This document shows positions 12,201 through 21,700 of a stretch of 64,000 bases of DNA, one piece after another. Under the pieces are notes generated by a model. That model was not told the DNA's origin. It saw only the letters and a program-made list of their open reading frames with translations, and did not search any database. The DNA is from Parus major (taxonomy: Eukaryota > Chordata > Aves > Passeriformes > Paridae). Position numbers and translations under genes: made by a program. Location: the NCBI RefSeq assembly GCF_001522545.3, contig NC_031771.1, positions 1,728,283 through 1,792,282 of the forward strand, read 5' to 3'. How positions within the stretch are numbered: position 1 is the first letter of the stretch; each line of letters opens with the position of its first letter.

Positions 12201-15200
12201 TTCTAAACCTTGGCTACAAAATACTCATTTTCTAAGGCTGATCACTTCTGTATAGCCAGGATGGTGTAGGCAGGATTTGATTCCCTAGTGGGTCTTAACT
12301 TCTAATAGACATTTCCTTGAAAAAGGCAGCTACATTTTAAAAATTTAATCTAAATTAATTACCTGTCAGGCATATTTTCTAAACAGTGGGGCTATATGTT
12401 TATTTGTTTAAGTCAAGTAAATATTTCGAATGATTATCAGCCACGGGGGGGATCATCTCTTGGCCGAAGTTTTCAGGAACTCAGGTTGTGCTGTGTGTTG
12501 TGTGTGACTGAGTTGCAGATCAGACCTAAGCTGAGGTGTCTGTGTGCTGGTCACACTCACTGCTGTCACAATCCATGAGCAGCCATGCTCGGTGTAGGCA
12601 GTGGAGCTCAGAGAACAATGGAGCTGTCCATTGTCGGCCTCAGGACAAACAGTATCGGGTTTGAGATACAGAGGCATCAGCTGAGTGAGACTAGTCTGCA
12701 ATATTGTAATGTGGCAAAGGAAATTACTCTGTGATCTGAGATAACCCTGTATCCTTGCCATGGGCCGTGGACTGTTTCATCTCCCACCTGGAATTAGTCT
12801 CCCCAAAAGCTTTGTGCCTGCTCTTGTGTAGGAGCTTCTCAATACAGTTCTTTCCTGTCAGGTCCCAGACAAGCATTCTAGTCATCTGCAAAGGAAGCTT
12901 TCCACCTACAGCGTTTCCGTAGCACTCGGCAGGGTTGTCTGTCTTGCAGCATTTGTCCAGGAGTGTTTCATATCCCTTAGTAACCCTCATGATCAGCTCT
13001 GTGGAGAGCTCAGGGTGTCTCCGTGCGTACTCATAAACAAACCTGAAAGGCACAGCAGCAGACAGAGCTCCTGAATAACGTGCTGCTTTCATCAAGCACA
13101 GGGCACTAATAGCAAGGACATTTCCTCAGCTGGACAATGGAATGCTGCTGGCACTACTTACTCTGACAGGAATGCGTCATGGTTTGGCTCATAGCTTTTG
13201 CACACTTCCTTATCTTGAACGTATTTTTCAACCAGTGAGGGAAGATTGTCAGGTTTGTCATCAAATTCTGCCTCCATGATGCACTTGGTGCGTTCCACCA
13301 CTGGCAGCTCGCAGCAGGGCTTGATTTTACTGGAGAAAACTTCTTGCTTAGAGCACAAAGAGTTCACGACCTCTGACTGTAAAATTAATACGTAGTATTA
13401 GACAAGCTGTGAAATAATAAAGCCAGATTAATTAATCTGCTCTCTCTGCTTCAGACTCTTCACTCAGGTCACTTATTTACTTAGGATTTTCATAAAGAAA
13501 TGCTGTCTTGACACAAGGAGAAATAAGCAGGGCATGAGCGTGCCCTGTGCTTGCTGACCGCAGTGTGCAGGTGAATGGTTCCCTCCCTGATCCTGGGCAC
13601 TGGGAGAACACAAACTCTGGAAAGCCAGGGCACGTCACTGAGCGCTCTGTCACAAGGATGTCAGCTCTGACAAGATGCCCAGCTCTGATAGAGGACAAGA
13701 GGTGACAGAACCCCAGAGCACTGGAACTAGCTGCTTCAACAAGTGTGTCCAAGTTTCAGTCAGCCAGGCAATATTGAAATCATCTCAGTATTGCAGAGCT
13801 TTGTTCATCTGTTCTCTGACACTACAGGCTGCTGGATTAACAGTGATACTCTCACCAGGACAGGAGGAAAAATTGCAGCCTTTTTGCCTCTGCTTTCTTT
13901 TCCTTGATTTATGATTAAGTTGAAGTGAATAAATACCACTGAACAACATCCTTGATAAATGTTCTGATTTTGGCCAAGCAGACTAGGTAGACTGTATGCC
14001 ATGGCTTCTTGTCCTCATGATCAGACAGGGCTAGATCCTGAGCTGGGCTGAAACCTACTTCCAGTAACAGTCAGCTGTGCAGATGCTGAGCTTTTCAGTG
14101 CTTGAGGAACCTTCCAGCAGTGCTGAGCACGAGTTGAAGTTCCCTGAGCTGTGAATGCGTAGCTGCACAAATTACTGTCTTTCTAAACATTTTTCAGATA
14201 TGTTCATGTTTTTTTGAAGTAGCGAGCTCACCCAGTCATCCACACATTCCACCATGTCCCCTTCACAGCACTCCTTGTAGACATCCTTCACATCATGGAC
14301 CATTTTAACAATTTCTATAAATGGAGCCTTGGGGTATTTCTGGCTCATACGAGCAAGTTTGCTGGGTAGAAAAGGAGAAAAACACACTTGTTTAGAAGCA
14401 CTGTATGGAACAGAAACCTTGCAAGCCACTAACACATGATAGGCTAGGTCATTGTTTCAAAAAAATACTCATTCTTCTCATCTAATTTCTGGTGGCTAAA
14501 AAAAAAAGGAGTATCAACACCTGCACCAGTAAAGCCAGAAAGGGACAAGTCTGTGTTTTCTCTGTTCTGCCTGGACTGTGAGAATCACACCCTAGCATTC
14601 CCCATCACTCTTGGGCAACTGGAAAGTGCCCCAGATGACTTGGCACAGGTAGATATAGTCCAGATTACACCTTTAAATGAAAGCTGACTATGCCTATAGG
14701 ATGCTGTACTCCTGGTCAATGTTGGTGGGTCAGACTGGCCACAGAATGAAAGCACCTCTCTGTGCCCAGACAGGTGATCCACTTATTAATGGTAAAAGCT
14801 TTTCTTCATCTTACAAACAAATGTTTTAACAGCTGTGATTCTGCCAAATCTGGCTTTTTGGTTGGCTTAAGGTACAAACTAGTGCCTTTGCTGATTAGGT
14901 GTCCATTGCTGGAAGCTGTAGGCACTGGAACGGGGTGTAGCTTTGGCAGAAGTGTGGATTAACTGTAATCTCTGGTTCTGAGTGACACTCCAGCAGTTCT
15001 TGACTGGTTCCAGAGATGGTGTCATTGCTCTACAGCTCTAACAGCTGAGCTTTTCCTGGGTCTCACTCACAGGTTGACAAGCCTACATTTTATTGAAAAA
15101 GTGTGTGGAACTTACCTTGCTTGGAAAGTCCTCTCGCCGTACTTGTCCAGGATCCGACACCCGTGCTGCTGCTTCACGCCTATCAGCTTGGCTCTTTCCT

Positions 15201-18200
15201 TGATGACAGCTGCCTGTGGTAACAGGACACACATTGTCACATCCAACTGCTTACATCCAAGGGATAGGATTAATCCTGGCCTGCCTCTCCAAGTTCTTCA
15301 TGCAAAATTTGCATGAACAGGAGAATTCTGCCTGTTTGTCACTCAGTTGCTTAGTGTTTATCCACAGAGACAAATTTGCCGTACCTTTGCATCCAAGCAA
15401 GCACCAATATCGCTCTCTGGGCAGCAGCTTTTGAGTGCATTTTCATACTCAGCAGCCAGACCCAGGATGGCTGGGGCGTGCAGGAAGGGGTTTCTTCTTG
15501 CAACAGTGTAGACGAAACTAGAAAGAAAAGGAAGGTGTAAGCTCCATGTTCCAGTGACAACAGCAAATGGCCTTAAACCTCTTGGGGCTTCTCTGACTTG
15601 TTTCCTAGTTTAGAAATGTAGTTTAGTCATCTCCTTTGAGACATAATGCCTGCTGGTGGGAAGTGCTCTGCTACATCTCTCTTCCCAAGGCAGAACTCGG
15701 TAACTGTGAGTGAAGGGTGAACTTCTGATGTTGGCAGCTATCTAGTTTGATGTGTATCTGCTTTTCTAAAATGTGTTGTCAGATACTTGAAAATTCTGAT
15801 TTCCAGTGTGAAAAATTAATCTATGGCCATTTGACCAAGATTTTATTGCCAATTTTTATTCTTTTCACTGTTATCTTTCTTCATTCTTGCCAATTAGAGC
15901 AAGAGTAGTGGCAAGCTGGAGCAAGTAAGTTATTTCATCAATATTGGAAACATTGTGAGTTTTCAGCAGCTTTGGGGAGGAAAGGTCATCCAAGATTGAT
16001 AAGATGTGACTCTTAAGCCCCGTTTTGAATGTGAAAACCTGCTCTGGCATGAAATGAGAAAAAGCCATCAGGATAAGAAAGAAACAGTGGCTGTTTTCCT
16101 TACTTGCCCAGGAGCTGCACGCGGTGGTCGCTGTACTCCTTGCATATGACATCGGCAGCTGGTCTCTGGTAGGGTGCGATGAAGTCTGGCTGGTGAACTT
16201 TGAAGGACAGGAAGCACTGGTTCCTCTCGGGATCAGCCTTAGCACAGCAGTCAGCCATGGCGCCGTACGAGTCACGGAGACTGTCAACTTGGCAGATTTC
16301 ATCCAGGAAAATGGAGGGCTGTAAGGGTCAGAGGGTCAGAGTTAGTGGAATGTATTGTCTGTTGATCTGCAAAAGAAAAGCCAGGCTGAATAGGAAATAC
16401 GTTTTTACTGAATAAGATTTAGACCATAAATCAAAATATGGTTTTCACATCATTTTATCGAGTTTGGTTTTATGTAGTCTGATATTAGCTGTTCCAATGC
16501 TTTACTGGAAAAAGTTGATAATAATTTAAAATACTCTGTGCAAGACAGTGATCCCCTTTTACTTATAATCTGACTAAACTGAATTTTCAGATGAATTGAA
16601 GCAGGACTTGATGGGAGCCTTTAGGGAGAACTAATGTCTAGCTGAAACTGTTAGACTTCCAGAGATCCTAAATACCTGCGAGCTTCTGTTAAGTGATGTT
16701 AGAAGAATTTTTTTTAAACCCACATAAACTAAGTGCCTTAAATTAGCACACACACCTTTTCAAGTCATCCAAGTGTGAAAATCTACACGCTTGGGCCACT
16801 TGAATACCTAGAATTAGGCCTGTACTTCACAGCTGGGGTTTTGGACGAAATGCTGACATTTATTTTCAGGCAATGCTAAGCTGAATGTGCTCAAGTGTGG
16901 TATTTGATCTCTGACTTATGGCTCCGTGGATCATTTAGGCACTTGTTAAAGGCCAGGTTCCAGAACTTGAGAAAACCAAGTTCTTTGTTTAAGCACTAAA
17001 ATGTGAGCATTGGCCCATGACAACAGGCACACCTGCAAGGTTCAGGTATGGGTCCTGGAGGAGGCTGATCCTGGCAGCTGCACAGAGCGAGGAGAAATAG
17101 AATATTGAGGGGAAGGAACACTGCCTACCAGTGGTTTTGCGCAGTTGGGAGCATCCTCGTTGGCCACACAGGTGTGTGCCAAATCAACAACGTCCTTCAC
17201 CAGCTTGGACAGTCCATCGTAGGAACATCTCTGGAGGTACTGGGCAAATGTGATCATGGCACTGGAACACAAAATGCAGTTTACAGTGTGAAAATGAGAA
17301 ACATCAGTCAATATCTTCAAAGGTGCTTCTGAATTCAACTTGTTTATTCAAATGATGTACACAAAGGTTAAACAGGATAGCATGCAGAGGATAGTGCCAG
17401 ATCCCACATCTGTCTTGTTCTCACCTCCTTGGGAGGCTTTTTTACCTTCCCAATAAAAGAAGTCTTGAATAATAAATTAGAAGCAAACCAGAAAAGACTG
17501 TGATTGGAGTTTTCTGTCACTCTTAGCAGCAAACTCATAAATGCTCTGAGCTAAGCTGGATTTGGCCACTGCTACAAATGATGATCTTCAGGCTGCCTTC
17601 TCTCAGTACTTAAGTGTCTGTCAGGGCCCTCTGTCTTTGCCAGAACCAGGTTCAAATGAAAATCACTGCATTGTCTCAGAAAACCTGTCACAGGTTGGTT
17701 TTTTCAGGTTGGTGGTTTGTTTTTGGTTTTTTTCTGGCAATGTCTCAATGCAGCATAATCTCTCTTCATTCTAAGCATATCAAACCTGTATTTCTCATGC
17801 CTATTTTATTTTCAGAGAAGGAACAGGAGCTTTTTCACAAGGTTTGCGAGGAGCTCTTTTCCCAGAGAGCAAGTAAGTCATTGTGACATTTGGAGGTCTT
17901 AAAAGATTTCTAGGTTTTGCAGTAACAGTAAGGGGCTGACTCGGTGTTTTCAGTGAGACATAACACGCTCCTTGTGAGCTTCCTTTCCCTTTTTGGCACA
18001 ATACCAAGAGAGACAAAAGAACCCAATCAGAAGATGGAAGCTGAACGTTCACTTACACTGCCTTAAAGTTCTCTTCCTTCAAGTCCTGGAAGCGATGGGC
18101 AATCGGGCTCTTGTGGTCTAGGAAGAAAGCATGTGGTTTGATCCCAATGGAATATCTATCTCTGTAAGCAGCTACTTAATTCAGATATTCAAAATGACTG

Positions 18201-18562
18201 TTGGGAGTTAGAATTTAGGGTTAGCAATGTGTCATTTGTGTAAGCACCACCACCAAACAGCACAAAGAAAGCACTGTGGCTGCAGTTTGATTAGAGTTAC
18301 TTGTCCCGAGTGTCCGACCCATCTCCCCCATCTCTTAATTCAGTTTCTTTTCAAGTCAATCATATTTTTCTTTTCAGTATGGATCAGGCTCCCAGAAATT
18401 GTTTGTGAAACTGTATTATAAAGACATGAAATTGATAGAACAAAGACTTCCAAGAGAAGTAGCTAGTCCTTTCTTACCTGCATCTCGTGCAGTTCTTAGC
18501 AGGTTCCTGGATCTGGCAGAACTCAGGAGAAAAATAAATGAAATTAATGTTAACCACTTCAT
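9244..18562 (-). CDS. ALB: Serum albumin, complete gene (14 coding exons, 615 residues)
   Basis: Serum albumin is the main liver-secreted plasma carrier of fatty acids, metals and hormones. Coding exons on the - strand are 18562-18478, 18117-18057, 17261-17129, 16318-16104, 15517-15385, 15213-15116, 14361-14232, 13376-13162, 13042-12910, 12128-12031, 11866-11728, 11084-10861, 10370-10238 and 9294-9244. A non-coding exon 15 follows. Summed coding length is 1848 nt, i.e. 615 residues plus stop. Exon sizes (133/215/133/98/130/215/133/98/139/224/133) repeat with the three homologous albumin domains and match the human gene except +6 (coding part of exon 1), +3 (exon 2) and +3 nt (exon 4). Features seen: signal peptide [18 protein letters not shown]; pro-segment ending RTAR; eight Cys-Cys pairs; the unpaired Cys of domain I in YLQRCSYDG. 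No frameshift or broken splice site was seen, so it should be functional. It closely resembles chicken albumin in [20 protein letters not shown] and the C-terminal end TLGIGA. Confidence 0.98.
10238..10370 (-). CDS. ALB: ALB exon 13: domain III
   Basis: The exon is 133 nt, acceptor ctgttctcag and donor GAAGAG|GTACTG. It encodes [40 protein letters not shown] and LGEE. Confidence 0.97.
10861..11084 (-). CDS. ALB: ALB exon 12: domain III
   Basis: The exon is 224 nt, acceptor cttctcttttcag and donor CTGAA|GTAAGC. It encodes [60 protein letters not shown] and ends AEREAGQL. Confidence 0.98.
11366..11476 (+). mobile_element. CR1 LINE 3' fragment in ALB intron 11
   Basis: It shows the CR1 tail pattern: agtgtccctgctcatggcag, then ttggaactggat, ttccttccagcccgagcc, attctacagttctgtgattc. 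It is opposite in orientation to ALB. The 5' truncation is typical of CR1 copies. Confidence 0.8.
11728..11866 (-). CDS. ALB: ALB exon 11: domain III
   Basis: The exon is 139 nt, acceptor gactttgtcag and donor CACTAT|GTGAGT. It encodes [19 protein letters not shown] and [23 protein letters not shown] followed by MPQVS is the drug-site II region in mammals. Confidence 0.97.
12031..12128 (-). CDS. ALB: ALB exon 10: domain II/III link
   Basis: The exon is 98 nt, acceptor cttgtttgcag and donor AAAGG|GTGAGC. It encodes [19 protein letters not shown] then [13 protein letters not shown]. Confidence 0.96.
12910..13042 (-). CDS. ALB: ALB exon 9: domain II
   Basis: The exon is 133 nt, acceptor gcctttcag and donor AACGCT|GTAGGT. 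It encodes [20 protein letters not shown] and [16 protein letters not shown]. Exons 5 and 9 both open with an FVY..ARR(N/H)P motif, a visible mark of the internal domain triplication. Confidence 0.97.
13162..13376 (-). CDS. ALB: ALB exon 8: domain II
   Basis: The exon is 215 nt, acceptor taattttacag and donor TCAGA|GTAAGT. It encodes [37 protein letters not shown], and ends HDAFLS. Confidence 0.97.
14232..14361 (-). CDS. ALB: ALB exon 7: domain II
   Basis: The exon is 130 nt, acceptor tttctacccag and donor GACTGG|GTGAGC. It encodes [18 protein letters not shown] and [15 protein letters not shown]. Confidence 0.97.
15116..15213 (-). CDS. ALB: ALB exon 6: domain I/II link
   Basis: The exon is 98 nt, acceptor TTACCACAG and donor GCAAG|GTAAG. 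It encodes [20 protein letters not shown] then [12 protein letters not shown], as in the domain I-II connecting helix. Confidence 0.96.
15385..15517 (-). CDS. ALB: ALB exon 5: domain I
   Basis: The exon is 133 nt, acceptor tttctttctag and donor GCAAAG|GTACGG. It encodes [20 protein letters not shown] and a Cys-Cys pair in [16 protein letters not shown]. Confidence 0.97.
16104..16318 (-). CDS. ALB: ALB exon 4: domain I
   Basis: The exon is 215 nt, acceptor CCTTACAG and donor GGGCAA|GTAAGG. It starts [20 protein letters not shown] and carries the pair [15 protein letters not shown]. It is one codon longer than the human exon, as in chicken. Confidence 0.97.
17129..17261 (-). CDS. ALB: ALB exon 3: domain I, unpaired Cys
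   Basis: The exon is 133 nt (residues 49-93) and contains [19 protein letters not shown]. The Cys (precursor residue 61) corresponds to human Cys34, the redox-active free thiol. The donor is CCACTG|GTAGGC. Confidence 0.97.
18057..18117 (-). CDS. ALB: ALB exon 2
   Basis: The exon is 61 nt, acceptor ttcttcctag and donor GGCAGT|GTAAGT. It encodes residues 29-48 ([20 protein letters not shown]). The predicted mature N-terminus reads D-A-D-H, so His is fourth, not third as in the mammalian Cu/Ni-binding D-A-H motif. Confidence 0.96.
18478..18562 (-). CDS. ALB: ALB exon 1 (coding part): signal peptide and pro-segment
   Basis: The ATG is at 18562-18560 and the donor GATGCAG|GTAAGA at 18478/18477. 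It encodes residues 1-28: an 18-residue hydrophobic secretion signal, then RNLLRTAR, a minimal furin-type site (Arg at -4 and -1), then DA. Intron 1 is 360 nt. Confidence 0.97.
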
Positions 18563-18605
18563 GGTTTCAGATTATGATGTGAGCAAAATTGCTCAAAAAT
18601 GCTAG
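18563..18605 (-). other. ALB: ALB 5'UTR (start site inferred)
   Basis: About 43 nt between the predicted start site, about 30 bp downstream of the TATA box, and the ATG; mammalian albumin leaders are about 40 nt. The context of the ATG is gaaaccATGa. Confidence 0.6.
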
Positions 18606-18628
18606 GAAGATTGAAGGAAGAGCATTTG

Positions 18629-18740
18629 CTTATATACCCTGCAGTACCCGTGCTTGTAAAATATTAACCCTTGAGCTGGCATTTGTAGATGTCCACTTGG
18701 CCTGAAGGAGATTACAAAACTTCAGCTGCCCTTGCCAAAA
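18629..18740 (-). promoter_or_regulatory. ALB: ALB proximal promoter: TATA, HNF1, C/EBP and NF1-like sites
   Basis: Reading away from the gene on the - strand, the sites are: TATATAAG (18636-18629); GGTTAATATTTTAC, an HNF1-type half-palindrome (18669-18656); GGCCAAGTG, where mammals have CCAAT (18702-18694); GTTTTGTAAT, C/EBP-like (18720-18711); TTTTGGCAAGG, NF1-like (18740-18730). From memory, order and spacing follow the mammalian albumin promoter. This predicts liver-restricted expression. Confidence 0.8.
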
Positions 18741-21700
18741 ATTAATTTGATATTAGTTATTTATTCTGTCTTGTTACTCTACAGGGCCTTTTCGCCCTGA
18801 AGAAGTTGAACCTCCCAGCACCCAAAAAAGATAAAGTTTTGCGCAAATTTTCTTATCAGATGACAAACACGGAGTTCAAGGCATCACACAAAAAAGTCAT
18901 CAGGGCTAATCCTATAGCCTGGTTTTTTTTTGATAGTATTTGTTCAAAAGCAAAGCATGTTGGTATTGTATAGCAACAACTCACCCAGAGAGGACTCAGT
19001 CCATCTGAAAATAGAGATTTTTAATTTTAAATCACTTTTTTAGGATGAGATGGCTAATCTAGACATCTATGGCTGATTTGAGCACCTGAAACTGTTGGGT
19101 CCTGCTCTGGTTTTCTGTGGGTACTGCTGTTCACCAGTACCCAGAAAACAGCCAAACATGTGGGTAAACATGTGCGAGAGCTGTCATTTCAGAATTTTTG
19201 CAATTTCTCATTTGTACTGACATCCCCTCAAGAGCAATCTCTTAATGAAACATTGCTCCCCTCCCGGAAAAATTTCCCATTGATTAGTCAGTAACTTAGG
19301 AGATCAGACACGGGAAGAAATGTGCAGTTTGCACGGAGCCCCAGGACACGGAATAAAATCAAAATTACTTTTCTAGGACACCCAGTGAGATGCTTCAAGA
19401 AATCCCAAACAAGTACAAGGTTGGATGCTTGCTGAGTGCCAAGTGATGTGGCTTCCCAGGGGGAGATGCTATGATTTATTTTAATGAATTTATGTCCCCA
19501 GTGTGTGGATACCAACCCACAGTTGTGTGGCAGTTGTGTGCTGCCTTGTGACTCTGCTTTGTGGGCACCCACGTGGTAGAGCTGAGCATGTTGTCTCCTT
19601 ATTCCTTGGCGTTCTCTTTTCTGCTCTGTTCTTCTTCCTCAGGTGGGAAGTTTTGCCATAACTCTATGTTGTTCCTAATGGGAATAGTTAAGAGCAATTC
19701 AATGATCAGTTTTCTGGAAGTTTGACTAAGTAAGTACATGCATTATACTTCCTTTTGTTTCTGAGCGTGAGCTTTCAAAGACATTGGAAATAAAGCAGAT
19801 GACATGTCTGAGCTGAAAATATTTGCAGGCAGTTTTCATTCAGGAAAATGCCAGTGCACTGCATCTTGCTTTCCAGAAAGGCCATTCTAATGGCCACATA
19901 AAACTGAGATGTGCTCATAGCATAGTTGGATACAATGAAAGGCTACTACAGGCTACTGCTGTTGCAAGGATTTTTTGCAATTTCTCAAGTCTGCTCCTGT
20001 AGGTATTATACTTTTGTAGGTAAAAGACAGCAATCTGTTAGTGATTTAAATGAACAAGGCTCTATTTTGGGAATTAAAAGGTTATTTGGATAACTCTTAC
20101 ATGAAGGATGGTGCAGAAAAGCAATGTTAGAAATGTCATAATGTTAGACATGGGGATTGTTTTCAGGTGGTTGTAGCAAAATCCTACATTTCTGGAGAAT
20201 GATGGGAATTGATGATCAATCTGGACCTTTCAACCTGTGCTGCTTTAGCCTAATAAAACCTGAGGCAAGAGCTTATTAATTCAGTCTGTAGTTATTTTCC
20301 TGACCATATCCCTCTGTCAGTGAAGACCCATCTCCTTTCACATCTTAAGAGAGCATTGAGTGGGAAGAAACACACGTTGAGGTATTTTGTGGAGAAGTGT
20401 AAGGTGGTAAAAAACTGCAGTATTGATGAATCATGTTTTACAGCAGCTCTTGAGATGGTCTCAGGCTGTACTGAAGAATTCTCCAGAAAACTACAGCTAA
20501 GGGCTGGGAGGGCAAAGCTGAAACTCAGCACAGTAAGTGCAGCATTGCATCTTGAAAGCTCTCTGGAATTTTCCCTTGCAGCATTGTGCAGTGTTAGCAA
20601 GAACACTCCTGGTCCCCTGGAGTTAATATGTAAGTTTGCAATACAGGGTCCATGTTTATTTCTAGATATCTTCTGTTGTCTGTCCTGCACTTCATGCCAA
20701 TGGCTCATATAACAGCTGAGAGCTGAACTCCAATGCTCGTGTTTGCTTAACAATATTAAATATTATACTGAGCTTCCTGTTACTCAATGCCTTCATACTG
20801 GGTTGAGTTCGCTCCAGCAAAGTTATCCTCATATTAGAAAAAGGAATTTATCAGTGACATTTTAGTATGATCTGTTTTCACACTCATTTATGTCTAAAGT
20901 TACAGGTGATAACTGGTTTTATTCCAGGTGTGGGGAACCAAAGGACAATAATTCCAAGAGTAATTGACCTGGAAGTAAAAAGGATGGATAATTTTTAAAT
21001 ATTTCATCGTACCAGGCTGTGCAAAGTGGAAGAGCAGAAACAAAGTGGACCAAGATGTACTGATAGGGCATGAGGCTCTTGAGAAACAAATGTGATATAT
21101 CATGAGAAGAACTGTCAGAGCCCTTTGGGGAAGTAAGTACTTCTCAAAGTAATCTCTCAAAACCCAAAGGACATGGAGAAGCCCTTAGCTTTTGTGGCCC
21201 TCCATTTTATTTACTGCTGTTTCTTCCTTTGTTCAAGCCCTGTAGTTGTGTTTGTGGGACTGGACCGTGAGACACACACCAAACCTAGAGACAGACATTC
21301 CTGTGCTGGTAGCTGCAGTGAGTAGCTATTTTTAAATAACTGTAATGATCAGAATACTTCCTAATAAATATTCTAGCTCTGGACACACGGACAGGTATCA
21401 GGTATTACTTTTTTTCCCCTGCTGTGGTGCATGGTGTTTGCCATTCTTATCGGTGATGTTTGTCTCCTGTGCAGAACGAGTCAGACATCTCAGATATATG
21501 GCTTTTGTTTGAACAGAGATGGAGTCATAGATATAAAAGAAGCAAATGTAAAGAGAGGGGGTTTGATCACTGCAGCAGAACAGGCAGAGATCTGCTCAGG
21601 TGTAGCTAATGGCATTCCATGTCGTTCCAGGCACTCCTGGGCATCTCACCAGTGAGTTCTGATACTGGGCTGTTCCTCTTTGGCCATCAGCCCCTCTCCT

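Noticed and set aside
20320..20712. 130-codon + strand frame upstream of ALB
   Set aside because: Considered as a remnant AFP/AFM exon because it is Cys-containing, but there is no Cys-Cys pair, no albumin motif and no splice sites at exon-like spacing.
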